NCBI RefSeq assembly: GCF_934725225.1 | Contig: NZ_CAKVAM010000001.1 | Location: 62,001-126,000 of the forward strand | Direction of reading: 5' to 3' | From: an uncultured Treponema sp. | GTDB taxonomy: Bacteria > Spirochaetota > Spirochaetia > Treponematales > Treponemataceae | Length of the DNA: 64,000 nt | Shown: positions 43,956-52,766 of the stretch, piece by piece | Layout of the letters: each line of letters begins with the position of its first letter | Position numbering within the stretch: position 1 is the stretch's first letter | Position numbers and translations under genes: made by a program | Notes under the pieces: generated by a model | The model's input: the letters and a program-made list of their open reading frames with translations, nothing else | The model's database searches: none | Told to the model about the DNA's origin: nothing

Positions 43956-44017
43956 TACGAAGTTTTTTTTACCAAAAACAGCTGAATTTTTGCATTTTAA
44001 GGCAGAAATTTATACTA

Positions 44018-44044
44018 GATTGCCGTGTGAAGCACGGCAATGAC
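44018..44044. repeat. 27-nt dispersed hairpin repeat, single copy
   Basis: GATT, stem GCCGTG/CACGGC around TGAAG, AATGAC. It lies 26 nt after the ygiQ stop. The gap 43760-44069 holds this unit, the poly-C tract, the GGDEF-EAL promoter and leader, and no gene. Confidence 0.8.
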
Positions 44045-44069
44045 AGTAAAATGGCATTCAACATTAAGA

Positions 44070-45917
44070 CTACAATAAAATCTTTATCAAGTCCGTTCTT
44101 CCAGCCTGAATCAATGCTTCTTTTACAAGCTGGGCATTTTCTTTTTTGTTAAACTGAAGCAAAGCGCGCTGAAGCCTTCGTTCGTGTCCGCCGCGGGCAA
44201 CATAGACTTCTTTAAATTTTCCGTCTGATTTTTTTTCATGCGGATTAAGACCTGTGTAATACATGCAAGTGGCTAGGCTTCCCGGAGTTGGATAAAAATC
44301 CTGTACTTGGTCTGGAACAAAACCTGTTTTCTTTAAATAAAGAGCTGTTTCAATTGCTTCTGGAATTCCGGCTCCAGGATGCCCCGCAATATAATATGGA
44401 ACTAAATATTGTTTAAGCCCAAGCTCTTTGTTCGCCTTTGCATATTCTGCAGAAAATTTTTCATAGACAGCATGCGTGCTTTTTCTCATAAGGGCAAGGA
44501 CTTTGTCGCTAACGTGTTCGGGAGCAACTTTAAGCTGCCCGGAAACATGGTGCTTGCAAAGCTCGTACAAGAATGTTTTGTCTTTATCAAGCATAAGATA
44601 GTCAAACCTTATTCCGCTTCTTATAAAAACTTTTTTTACATTTGGAAGTGAACGAAGTTTTTTTAAAAGCTCTATGTAATCTTTGTGGTCGGCTTTTACA
44701 TTCGGGCACGGAGAAACTCCAAGGCAATCACGGTTTTTGCACGCTCCGTTTTTCTTTTGAAACTCGCAGGCGTCGCTTCTAAAATTTGCAGTAGGTCCGC
44801 CAACATCATGAATATATCCTTTAAAGTCTGAATCTTGCGTCATTTTTTTAGCTTCGGACAAAAGGTTTTCGTGGCTTCTGGACTGAATGCGCCGCCCCTG
44901 ATGAAAAGTTATTGCGCAAAAACTGCAAGCTCCAAAACATCCGCGGCAGCTTGTAAGACTGAATTTTACTTCGGAAAGAGCAGGAATTCCTTTTTTGCCA
45001 TTTGAAGCAGCCACATCATACATCGGATGCCACTTACGTTCAAAAGGAAGCTCATAAATCGAATCAAATTCAGCCTGTGAAAGAGGAAATGAGGCTTTTT
45101 CCTGAATGACAAACCGGCTTTCTGAAGGCTCGGCAAGAACGCTTCCGTTTATTGCATCTGTGTTTTCCTCTTGAATTTTATAAGACAGGGCGAACTTTTC
45201 CTTGCTTTCCGGCGTATTTTTACTTACCTCTTCAAATGAAGGAAGCATTATAGCGTCAGCGGGAACTTCATCTTTTTTGCCAGTGAACCAGCAAGTTCCT
45301 CTTACACCACGGATTTTCCGCGCAGGAATTCCTTTGCTAAGCTGAGATGCAATTTCAAGAAGAGCTTTTTCGCCCATTCCGTAAATAAGAAGGTCGGCTT
45401 TTGAATCCAGAAGGACAGAATGCTTTACCGTGTTTGACCAATAGTCGTAGTGAGCTGTGCGGCGCAGGCTTGCTTCTATTCCACCGATAATAACATTTGC
45501 GCCTTTATATGCTTCGCGGATTTTTGCCACATACTGAATTACAGCTCTGTCCGGACGATGGCCTTTTTCGCCTCCGTGTGAATACGAATCTTCCGAGCGC
45601 GGCTTATTGTTCGCAGTATAATTTGAAACCATGCTGTCCATTGCGCCCGATGTTACAAGAAACGCAAGACGAGGCTGTCCAAGAACTTTAAAACTTTCCG
45701 CAGATTTCCAGTCAGGCTGACACAAAATTCCTACAGTGTATCCGCGGGATTCCAAAAGCCGCCCCAAAAGAGCCGGTGCAAAAGACGGATGGTCAACATA
45801 AGCGTCCCCGGAAACAAAAACAAAATCAAGCTGGTCTATTCCCCGCTCTTCAAGGTCTTTTCTGCAAACTGGCAAAAACATTGTTTCAATATACTTTAGT
45901 TTTTGGTTAAAATCCAT
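44070..45917 (-). CDS. ygiQ: YgiQ-family radical SAM protein
   Basis: 615 residues. The radical SAM cluster motif is CFGACSFCAITFHQGR (about residue 335) in the family order CxxxCxxC. The N-terminal region (DAYVDHPSFAPALLGRLLES, VIIGGIEASLRR) and SCRGCFG context fit YgiQ (UPF0313). An extra Cys set (CEFQKKNGACKNRDCLGVSPC) is also a family trait. Its reaction is not established. No Shine-Dalgarno sequence precedes ATG 45917; an ATG 12 codons later is possible. Confidence 0.93.
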   Translation of the reverse strand: MDFNQKLKYIETMFLPVCRKDLEERGIDQLDFVFVSGDAYVDHPSFAPALLGRLLESRGYTVGILCQPDWKSAESFKVLGQPRLAFLVTSGAMDSMVSNYTANNKPRSEDSYSHGGEKGHRPDRAVIQYVAKIREAYKGANVIIGGIEASLRRTAHYDYWSNTVKHSVLLDSKADLLIYGMGEKALLEIASQLSKGIPARKIRGVRGTCWFTGKKDEVPADAIMLPSFEEVSKNTPESKEKFALSYKIQEENTDAINGSVLAEPSESRFVIQEKASFPLSQAEFDSIYELPFERKWHPMYDVAASNGKKGIPALSEVKFSLTSCRGCFGACSFCAITFHQGRRIQSRSHENLLSEAKKMTQDSDFKGYIHDVGGPTANFRSDACEFQKKNGACKNRDCLGVSPCPNVKADHKDYIELLKKLRSLPNVKKVFIRSGIRFDYLMLDKDKTFLYELCKHHVSGQLKVAPEHVSDKVLALMRKSTHAVYEKFSAEYAKANKELGLKQYLVPYYIAGHPGAGIPEAIETALYLKKTGFVPDQVQDFYPTPGSLATCMYYTGLNPHEKKSDGKFKEVYVARGGHERRLQRALLQFNKKENAQLVKEALIQAGRTDLIKILL

Positions 45918-45990
45918 ATTTTAAAGTAAAAATACTTCACCATTATTAATTTCCATAACGAAGTACTATCAAAAAGTTCTATATTTTGCC

Positions 45991-46017
45991 GATTATCGGG
46001 TCTAACCAGATAATGAC
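45991..46017. repeat. 27-nt dispersed hairpin repeat, slightly eroded copy
   Basis: GATTATCGGGTCTAACCAGATAATGAC in two parts: GATTATCGGG then TCTAACC and AGATAATGAC. The loop TCAAG has become TCTAA and one stem pair is lost. It lies in the divergent gap between ygiQ and the sulfur operon. Confidence 0.75.
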
Positions 46018-46100
46018 ATTAGTCGAATTTTCAAGCTAATTAACATTAATCAGTTATAGGTTTCTTCTATAGCTCAATATAAAAAAACAGTATAAATAAA

Positions 46101-46133
46101 CCTATTGAACCAATAGGAAATAATCAGTATTGT
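46101..46133 (+). promoter_or_regulatory. promoter with overlapping palindromic operator for the sulfur amino acid operon
   Basis: CCTATTG-AAC-CAATAGG (46101-46117) is a perfect 7-bp inverted repeat. TTGAAC (46105-46110) inside it serves as -35, 17 nt before TATTGT (46128-46133). A related TATAGGTTT occurs at 46055-46063. A repressor on the palindrome would cover the -35. No SAM riboswitch or T-box was recognised in the leader. Confidence 0.5.
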
Positions 46134-46186
46134 TTCTTCATCGCGCGGAAAAATTCACTCTTGCTTACAGAGGATTGGAGGAAAAT

Positions 46187-47176
46187 ATGTCAAACAAAAA
46201 GCAGCTTGTGCTTGACGCACTGAACAATAAACCAACAGAGCGTGTTCCTGTGGGATTTTGGTTTCATTATACAAAAAACGAAATGCTCCCGGTTTCAGAA
46301 AATCCGGAAATGAGAAAAGAAAATTTGGACGGACACAAAAAATTCGTTCAGGAATTCAAGCCGGACTTTGTAAAACTTATGAGCGACGGATATTTTTTTG
46401 AGCCAAAGACAGCAAAGTTTCTTCACAATGTAAAATCCGCAAAAGAGCTTTACGAGCTAAAGCCAGTTTCCAAAGACGACAGCTGGATAACAGAGCAGGT
46501 TTCGCTTGTAAAGGAACTTACTTCTTCGTTCGGAAATGAAGTTCTTACTTTTTACAATATTTTTGCTCCGGCGACAGCATTCAAATGGAGTGTTGAAGGC
46601 GCGGACAAAAAACTTGCGCAGTTTATAAAAGAAGACAAATATGCAGTTTTGTATGCGTTAAGCGTAATTTCAAAAAACACGCAGGCAGTTGCAGAAGCCG
46701 TAATAAGCGAAGGCAAGGCAGACGGAATTTATCTTAGTGTGCAGACAATTCAAGACGCTTTTGTAGGTCCTGATTTGTACGCGGAAGTAATTTCTCCGTC
46801 GGAACTTTCTGTGCTGAATGCCGCGATTGGCGCAGGCGGAAAAAATATTCTGCACGTATGCGGCTACGAGGGAGCAAGAAACAATCTTTCGCTGTTCAAG
46901 AATTATCCTGCGAACGCTGTAAATTTTGCTTCGGTTGTTGAAGGAGTTTCGCTTGCGGAAGCAAAAAAAATTTTCGGCGGAAAAACAATAATCGGTGGAT
47001 TCGCAAACACAACAGACGGAATTCTTTTCAGCGGAACAAAAGAAGAAATTCAGTCTGAAACAAAACGGATTCTAAAAGATTCAGGACGCACTGGAATAAT
47101 CCTTGGAGCGGACTGCACAATTCCGCGCGGCACAGATTTGCAGCATCTTGAATGGATCCGCGAAGCCGCAGAGTAA
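46187..47176 (+). CDS. UroD-fold zinc-dependent methyltransferase, first gene of the sulfur operon
   Basis: 329 residues from MSNKKQLVLDALNNKPTERV; GGAGG lies five nt before ATG 46187, and the frame upstream is not family-like. The fold is that of uroporphyrinogen decarboxylase, but true UroD residues are lacking. H223 and C225 (ILHVCGYEG) and C310 (GADCTIPRGTD) match the His-x-Cys...Cys zinc site of MtaA/MtbA-type methylcobamide:thiol methyltransferases. Its place before a sulfur amino acid importer and two PLP enzymes suggests methyl transfer to a thiol such as homocysteine; this is inference. Confidence 0.85.
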   Translation: MSNKKQLVLDALNNKPTERVPVGFWFHYTKNEMLPVSENPEMRKENLDGHKKFVQEFKPDFVKLMSDGYFFEPKTAKFLHNVKSAKELYELKPVSKDDSWITEQVSLVKELTSSFGNEVLTFYNIFAPATAFKWSVEGADKKLAQFIKEDKYAVLYALSVISKNTQAVAEAVISEGKADGIYLSVQTIQDAFVGPDLYAEVISPSELSVLNAAIGAGGKNILHVCGYEGARNNLSLFKNYPANAVNFASVVEGVSLAEAKKIFGGKTIIGGFANTTDGILFSGTKEEIQSETKRILKDSGRTGIILGADCTIPRGTDLQHLEWIREAAE

Positions 47177-47201
47177 AAAATAAAACTAAACGAGGTGAAT
47201 T

Positions 47202-48026
47202 ATGAAAAAGACAATTTTAGCACTTATTGCATTGGCAGCGATTTTTCCACTTTTTGCAAAACCAAAAAAGTCAGACGGAAAAGTTCAGAAAATCCGCGTG
47301 GCTCACACAAATTATTATGTTCCTTATGATTTTGTAAATGACAAGGGCGAATCAGACGGATTTGAAGTTGCAGTTCTAAAGGAAGTTGACAAGCTTCTTC
47401 CGCAGTATGAATTTGAATATTTTCCGACTTCCGATGATGACCTTTTGATTGGAGTTCTTCAAGGAAAATATGATGTTGGAACAAAAGGCGTTTGGATTAC
47501 AGAAGAGCGAAAGAAAAAATATATTTTTCCGCAGACTCCAATTGGAGCCAGCATCATTGGAATTGTAATCAGAAAAGACACAGCGGACAAAATAACAGAC
47601 ATGAAATCGTTTGCAAAATATTCAGGAAAACTTGTTCCAATCGGACCTTCAAATGCGCAGTACAACATAATCGATGAATACAACAAGCAAAATCCAGATG
47701 CACAGGTAAAGCTTGTGGCAGGCGACCAGTTCGAAGCGGCAGATGGTTATGTTTGGGTTGTGGAAGGCAGATACGATGCCCGGGTAGACATAAAGCTTTC
47801 GTTCCAGAACAACATTGAAAAAGAAGGCGCGCCTTACGCAAAGTACAAGGACAAACTTTCTTATGTTCCGTACAAGGCGATTCCAACTTGGCCGCTTTTC
47901 AACAGAAAAAATCAGGCTCTTGCAAACGCTTATGACGAAGCAATAAAAACGCTCAAGGAAAACGGCACGCTCGAAAAACTTTCACAGAAGTATTTTGGCG
48001 AGGACATTTTTTCCTTTGTAGAATAA
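47202..48026 (+). CDS. polar amino acid ABC transporter, substrate-binding protein
   Basis: 274 residues. MKKTILALIALAAIFPLFAK is a signal peptide without lipobox. The family 3 binding protein fold shows IRVAHTNYYVPYDFVNDKGE, SDGFEVAVLKEVDKLL and YDVGTKGVWITEERKKKYIF. Substrate-contact residues differ from typical Lys/Arg/His binders; with the downstream genes, cystine, methionine or a related compound is likely. GAGG lies six nt before the ATG. Confidence 0.9.
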   Translation: MKKTILALIALAAIFPLFAKPKKSDGKVQKIRVAHTNYYVPYDFVNDKGESDGFEVAVLKEVDKLLPQYEFEYFPTSDDDLLIGVLQGKYDVGTKGVWITEERKKKYIFPQTPIGASIIGIVIRKDTADKITDMKSFAKYSGKLVPIGPSNAQYNIIDEYNKQNPDAQVKLVAGDQFEAADGYVWVVEGRYDARVDIKLSFQNNIEKEGAPYAKYKDKLSYVPYKAIPTWPLFNRKNQALANAYDEAIKTLKENGTLEKLSQKYFGEDIFSFVE

Positions 48027-48057
48027 AAATAGAGTTGCCCTAAAAATATCTTTCATG

Positions 48058-48127
48058 TCATTTTCGGGCTTGACCCGAAAATCTAAATGTATATTTAAAG
48101 ATTGCCGTATCAAGTACGGCAATGACA
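48058..48127. repeat. dispersed hairpin repeats, inverted pair inside an operon
   Basis: 48058-48084 has stem TTTTCGGG/CCCGAAAA around CTTGA; 48101-48127 has GCCGTA/TACGGC around TCAAG. The pair begins GTCATT and ends AATGAC. It separates the binding protein gene from the first permease gene. Confidence 0.9.
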
Positions 48128-48160
48128 AGTTTAACAACAATTTGGGAGCACCGTAAAAAT

Positions 48161-48862
48161 ATGGACAGACCATTTTATCCTGAAAAAATTCTTGAGCTTA
48201 TTCCAGTTCTTTTGCCTTACCTGCTGGTAACTTTTAGGATTATCGCGGGAACAGTTTTGACTGGACTTTTCATAGGATTTTTTCTTGCAAAAGGAATGCT
48301 TTCTTCCCGCAATGCGCCAAGGAAAATTTCTTCCTTTATAATAAACGCATTCAGATGCACGCCTTCAATTGTAATGTTATTTGTAGTTTTTTACGGGCTT
48401 CCAAATTTGTTCTGGGCAATATTCAAGGTTGACATAAACAGCTGGGCAAAATCATTTTATGTAATTCTTGCGCTGGGACTTTTGTTTTCAGCAAGCGCGG
48501 CGGAAATAATGAGAGCAAGCTACCTAAGCGTTCCAAAAGGTCAAAGGGAAGCCGCATTGACTTCCGGGCTTACAGAGTTCCAGGCTTTCAGGCGGATAAT
48601 TTTTCCGCAGGCATTCGCAGTGTCGCTTCCAAATCTTGGAAACAGCCTGATTGCGCTTTTAAAGGAAGGTTCGCTTGCATACACAATCGGACTTGTGGAT
48701 GTAATGGGAAAAGGAAATCTTTTTATCAGCATGAACTTTGGAGCTTATGCTGTGGAAACTTACACGGCACTTGCGCTTATTTACTGGACGCTCACAATTT
48801 CTATTGAGCAGATTTTCGGCAGGCTGGAAAAACATTTTTCACGCGGAAGAAAAACTTTTTAA
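48161..48862 (+). CDS. polar amino acid ABC transporter, permease 1
   Basis: 233 residues from MDRPFYPEKILELIPVLLPY. Five or so membrane segments. The EAA loop that docks the ATPase is EAALTSGLTEFQAFRRIIFP (about 138-157). GGGAG is 12 nt before the ATG, a little far; the frame is open further upstream into the repeat but without family sequence. It pairs with permease 2. Confidence 0.9.
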   Translation: MDRPFYPEKILELIPVLLPYLLVTFRIIAGTVLTGLFIGFFLAKGMLSSRNAPRKISSFIINAFRCTPSIVMLFVVFYGLPNLFWAIFKVDINSWAKSFYVILALGLLFSASAAEIMRASYLSVPKGQREAALTSGLTEFQAFRRIIFPQAFAVSLPNLGNSLIALLKEGSLAYTIGLVDVMGKGNLFISMNFGAYAVETYTALALIYWTLTISIEQIFGRLEKHFSRGRKTF

Positions 48863-48874
48863 CTGGGAGAACTT

Positions 48875-49606
48875 ATGTTTGACGTGGAATTTTTCTTTAG
48901 AACATTTTGGCTTTCTTTTAAGGCTCTTCCTGTTACTTTAAAAATAACCGCCGTGGCTTTTGCAGCCGGAACTGCGCTTGGATTTTTGATTGCACTTTGC
49001 AGAATACACAAGGTAAAAGTTCTTTCGCAAGTTTGCGCGTTTTTAGTTTCGTTTATACGTGGAACTCCGATTGTTCTTCAGATTCTTGTTGTGTATTCAA
49101 TAATTCCGTCGCTTTTAAATTCAGTTTTTAAAAATGCCGGAAGCTCAATTGATGTGTTCAAAATAAATCCGATTGTCTACGCTTACATTGTATTTTCATT
49201 GAACAACACGGCGATTCTTTCGGAAGTGTTCCGTTCAGCCTTGCTCACAGTCAGCAAAGGCCAGTTTGAAGCCGGAATTACTTGCGGACTTACAAGCTAT
49301 CAGACCTACAGAAGAATTATAATTCCACAGGCACTTGAAAGCGCGCTCCCGAACATCTGCAACGCAACCGTGAATCTTATAAAAAATACTTCGCTTGCAT
49401 TTATGATGACTGTAAAAGACATTACAGCAGTTGCAAGAATTGAAGCTTCTTACGGTTACAATTATATCGAATCTTATCTTGATATTTTTGTAATCTACAT
49501 AATTGTGTGTTCTATAGTTCAGCAAATTTTCAGGCTGGCGGAAAAGAAAGTTTCAGTTTATAGAACAGGAAAAAGAGCGTTAAAATTGGAAGGTGAAAAA
49601 TGCTGA
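48875..49606 (+). CDS. polar amino acid ABC transporter, permease 2
   Basis: 243 residues. RGTPIVLQILVVYSIIP is the typical early motif of His/Glu/Gln-type permeases; the EAA loop is EAGITCGLTSYQTYRRIIIP. GGGAG lies before the ATG. Two different permeases imply a heterodimeric channel. Confidence 0.92.
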   Translation: MFDVEFFFRTFWLSFKALPVTLKITAVAFAAGTALGFLIALCRIHKVKVLSQVCAFLVSFIRGTPIVLQILVVYSIIPSLLNSVFKNAGSSIDVFKINPIVYAYIVFSLNNTAILSEVFRSALLTVSKGQFEAGITCGLTSYQTYRRIIIPQALESALPNICNATVNLIKNTSLAFMMTVKDITAVARIEASYGYNYIESYLDIFVIYIIVCSIVQQIFRLAEKKVSVYRTGKRALKLEGEKC

Positions 49607-50352
49607 AAGTAAAAAATGTGCACAAATCATTTGGAGAAAATGAAATATTAAAAGGCGTTGACTTGACAGTTGAAAAAGGAGATGTTGTTGTAATCCTCGG
49701 ACCTTCTGGCTCTGGAAAAACAACATTTCTGCGCTGCCTTGATTTTCTTGAAACTGCGGACGAAGGCGAAATGGAATTTGATGAAATACATACAAGCCTT
49801 TCTCATCCGCATAAAAAAACTGTTCTTCAAGTGCGCCGGAAAACTGGATTTGTTTTTCAGAACTACAATCTTTTTACCAACAAAACTGTGCTTGAAAATG
49901 TAATGGAAGGTCTTGTTACCGCAAGAAAAATTCCAAAGGAAGATGCAAAAAAAACTGCGGAAGAAGCTCTTTTAAAAGTCGGACTTTTGGAACGAAAGGA
50001 TTTTTATCCGTCGCAGCTTTCTGGAGGACAACAGCAGCGTGTCGGAATTGCGCGCGCCATTGCAACGAATCCTGATGTTGTGCTTTTTGACGAGCCTACA
50101 TCCGCGCTTGACCCGGAGCTTGTTGGAGAAGTTCTTGGTGTTATAAAAAAACTTGCAAAGGAAGGAACTACAATGATTGTTGTTACGCACGAAATGAGTT
50201 TTGCAGAAGACGTGGCGACTCAAGTAGTTTTTATGGACGGCGGAGTTGTTGTAGAAAAAGGCACAAGCGCGCAGATTTTTCAGCATCCAAAAGAAGAGCG
50301 CACAAAGAAATTCCTGCAGCGCGTGTTAAAGCCAATCGAATATATAATCTAA
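49600..50352 (+). CDS. polar amino acid ABC transporter, ATPase
   Basis: 250 residues. Walker A GPSGSGKTT, Q-loop at FVFQNYNLF, signature LSGGQQQRVGIARAIA, Walker B VVLFDEPTSALD and the switch His in VVTHEMSFAED. Family of GlnQ/TcyC-type ATPases. The ATG overlaps the end of permease 2 by 7 nt. Confidence 0.95.
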   Translation: MLKVKNVHKSFGENEILKGVDLTVEKGDVVVILGPSGSGKTTFLRCLDFLETADEGEMEFDEIHTSLSHPHKKTVLQVRRKTGFVFQNYNLFTNKTVLENVMEGLVTARKIPKEDAKKTAEEALLKVGLLERKDFYPSQLSGGQQQRVGIARAIATNPDVVLFDEPTSALDPELVGEVLGVIKKLAKEGTTMIVVTHEMSFAEDVATQVVFMDGGVVVEKGTSAQIFQHPKEERTKKFLQRVLKPIEYII

Positions 50353-50370
50353 AAAAATCAGGCGGAAAAA

Positions 50371-51543
50371 ATGGCGTTATCAATAGAAACAAAATGCATT
50401 CACTTGGAAGATGAGGACAACTGTAAAAATCACTACGGCGCGGTAAGTTTCCCGATTTATCAGACAGCAACTTACGCGCATCCAGGAGCAGGAAAAAGCA
50501 CAGGCTTTGATTATTCGAGGCTGCAAAATCCAACCCGTGAGCAGCTTGAAAAAACTGTTGCTTCACTTGAAAACGGAATCGATGCATTTGCGCTTTCAAG
50601 CGGAATGGCTGCAATAAGTCTTTTACTGGAACTTTTTTCTCCGGGCGACAGTCTGATTGTGGATTCCGATCTTTACGGCGGAAGCATAAGGCTGTTCGAC
50701 AACGTTTCAGCAAAAAACGGAATAAAATTTATCCGCACAGAATTCAGCAAAGTTTCTGACGAAAATGGAATTGAAAATTTAATCACAAAAAACACAAAGG
50801 CGCTTTACGTGGAAACTCCCACAAATCCGATGATGAACGTTTCTGATATTTCGCTTCTTTCTAAAATTGCAAAAAAGCACGGACTTCTTTTAATTGTAGA
50901 CAATACATTTCTTTCGCCGTATTTTCAAAATCCGCTTAACCTTGGCGCAGACATCGTAGTTCACAGCGGAACAAAATATCTTGGCGGACACAACGACACG
51001 CTCGCAGGATTCCTTGTTACAAATAAAACTGAAATTCAGGAAAAGCTGAGATTTCTTATAAAAACAACTGGAGCCGGACTTGCGCCATTTGACTGCTGGC
51101 TTATTTTGCGCGGAATAAAAACTTTGGCAATAAGAATGGAACGCGCGCAGGAAAACGCATTTAAGATTGCAAAGTGGCTAAAAGAAAATCCGCTTGTTGA
51201 CCGCGTAATTTATCCTGGCTTTTCAGAGCATCCGGGACACGAAATAATGAAAAAGCAGGCAAGAGGATTCGGCGCAATGATTACGTTCCAAGTCAAGTCG
51301 CAAAAACTCGCGCTTTCAATTCTGGAAAAAGTTTCGCTTATCCGTTATGCTGAAAGTCTTGGTGGCGTTGAAACTTTAATAACTTACCCTACAACCCAGA
51401 CGCACGCTGATGTCCCTGAAGAACTTAGAATAAAAAACGGAATCACAAACGCAACATTGAGGCTTTCTGTTGGAATTGAAAACTGCGATGATCTTATAAA
51501 AGAATTTGAGCGGGTATTTTCACAGGCGCAAAAAGAGGAATAG
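50371..51543 (+). CDS. cystathionine gamma-synthase / methionine gamma-lyase family PLP enzyme
   Basis: 390 residues. YSRLQNPTREQLEKTVASLE, SSGMAAISLLLELF, VETPTNPMMNVSDI and the PLP-lysine stretch HSGTKYLGGHNDTLAG place it in the Cys/Met metabolism PLP family. Members make cystathionine, sulfhydrylate O-acetylhomoserine or cleave methionine; sequence by eye does not separate them. It is in the importer operon, 18 nt after the ATPase gene. Confidence 0.9.
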   Translation: MALSIETKCIHLEDEDNCKNHYGAVSFPIYQTATYAHPGAGKSTGFDYSRLQNPTREQLEKTVASLENGIDAFALSSGMAAISLLLELFSPGDSLIVDSDLYGGSIRLFDNVSAKNGIKFIRTEFSKVSDENGIENLITKNTKALYVETPTNPMMNVSDISLLSKIAKKHGLLLIVDNTFLSPYFQNPLNLGADIVVHSGTKYLGGHNDTLAGFLVTNKTEIQEKLRFLIKTTGAGLAPFDCWLILRGIKTLAIRMERAQENAFKIAKWLKENPLVDRVIYPGFSEHPGHEIMKKQARGFGAMITFQVKSQKLALSILEKVSLIRYAESLGGVETLITYPTTQTHADVPEELRIKNGITNATLRLSVGIENCDDLIKEFERVFSQAQKEE

Positions 51544-51549
51544 AATTTT

Positions 51550-52725
51550 ATGGAACGGAATCTTGACTTTGACACAATCGTAGACAGAAAAAATACAGAC
51601 TGCTTAAAATACGATTTTGCAGTTCGGCGCGGACTTCCAGAAGATGTGCTTCCGCTTTGGGTCGCCGACATGGACTTTAAAACTTCAAGCTATGTAACCG
51701 ATGAACTTAAAAAAGTCTGCGAGCATGGAATTTTTGGATATACAGAAACTCAAGGTGAATACTTTAACGCAGTTTATAGCTGGATGAAAAATCAGCACAA
51801 CTGGAAAGTTCAGGAAAAGTGGCTTATAAAAACTCCGGGCGTTGTGTTCGCGCTTGCAATGACGGTAAAAGCCTTTACACAAAAAAATGATTCCGTTATT
51901 TTGCAACTGCCAGTTTACTATCCGTTTATGGAAGTAATCCGCGACAACGAAAGAAAAGTTGTAAGCAGCGATCTTGTTTTGGGCGACGACAACCGCTACC
52001 ACATTGACTTTGCCGACTTTGAAAATAAAATTATCCAGAACAATGTAAAGCTGTTTTTTTTGTGCAGTCCACATAATCCTGTGGGAAGAGTTTGGAGCAA
52101 GGAAGAGCTTTTGCAGCTTGGAGAAATTTGCCTGCGCCACAAAGTAATTGTTGTAAGCGATGAAATTCACAATGACTTTATTTTTGAAGGACAGCACAAT
52201 GTGTTCGCTTCATTAAACGAAGAGCTTGCAAACATAACCGTAACTTGCACTTCACCAAGCAAAACTTTCAATCTTGCAGGAACACTTATTTCAAATATTT
52301 TTATTTCAAATCCTGAGCTTAGAAAAAAATTCAAAAAGCAAGTTGACGCCACAGGAATAAGCCAGCTTAGCGTATTCGGGATAAAAGCCTGCCAAGCAGC
52401 ATATCAGCACGGACTTGAATGGTTCACTTCTGTAAAAAAATACATAAAGGCGAACATTGATTTTATTGAAGACTTCACGCAGAAAAATCTTTCCGGCGTA
52501 AAAATGATTCACCACGAAGGAACTTATCTTGCCTGGCTTGACTTCCGCGGAACTGGACTTAACGTGCAGGAACTTGAAGACGTGATTATCAACAAGGCGA
52601 AACTTTGGCTTGACAGCGGAAAAATTTTCGGAACATCGGGAAACGGATTTCAGCGGATAAATGCAGCCTGCCCGCGCAAAACTCTTGAAGAGGCAATGAA
52701 AAGAATTCAAAAGGCTCTGCAATAA
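51550..52725 (+). CDS. MalY/PatB-type PLP C-S lyase (cystathionine beta-lyase)
   Basis: 391 residues, class I aminotransferase fold. LPLWVADMDFKTSSYVTDEL and FLCSPHNPVGRVWSKEEL are MalY/PatB marks; the PLP lysine lies in SPSKTFNLAGT. These enzymes release homocysteine or sulfide from cystathionine or cysteine conjugates. It begins 6 nt after the preceding gene and is last in the operon. Confidence 0.92.
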   Translation: MERNLDFDTIVDRKNTDCLKYDFAVRRGLPEDVLPLWVADMDFKTSSYVTDELKKVCEHGIFGYTETQGEYFNAVYSWMKNQHNWKVQEKWLIKTPGVVFALAMTVKAFTQKNDSVILQLPVYYPFMEVIRDNERKVVSSDLVLGDDNRYHIDFADFENKIIQNNVKLFFLCSPHNPVGRVWSKEELLQLGEICLRHKVIVVSDEIHNDFIFEGQHNVFASLNEELANITVTCTSPSKTFNLAGTLISNIFISNPELRKKFKKQVDATGISQLSVFGIKACQAAYQHGLEWFTSVKKYIKANIDFIEDFTQKNLSGVKMIHHEGTYLAWLDFRGTGLNVQELEDVIINKAKLWLDSGKIFGTSGNGFQRINAACPRKTLEEAMKRIQKALQ

Positions 52726-52731
52726 ATTTTG

Positions 52732-52760
52732 TTGAAAAAGTTGAACAGTGATTTTATAAT
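52732..52760 (+). promoter_or_regulatory. promoter of the expansin gene, predicts a leaderless mRNA
   Basis: TTGAAA (52732-52737), 17 nt, TATAAT (52755-52760), then AATTGA and ATG at 52767. No Shine-Dalgarno sequence. Confidence 0.7.
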
Positions 52761-52766
52761 AATTGA

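Noticed and set aside
45918..46186. SAM riboswitch or T-box upstream of the sulfur operon
   Set aside because: Neither the CTTATC/GGGA-type SAM-I core nor a T-box sequence with a specifier loop is present; a protein operator fits better.
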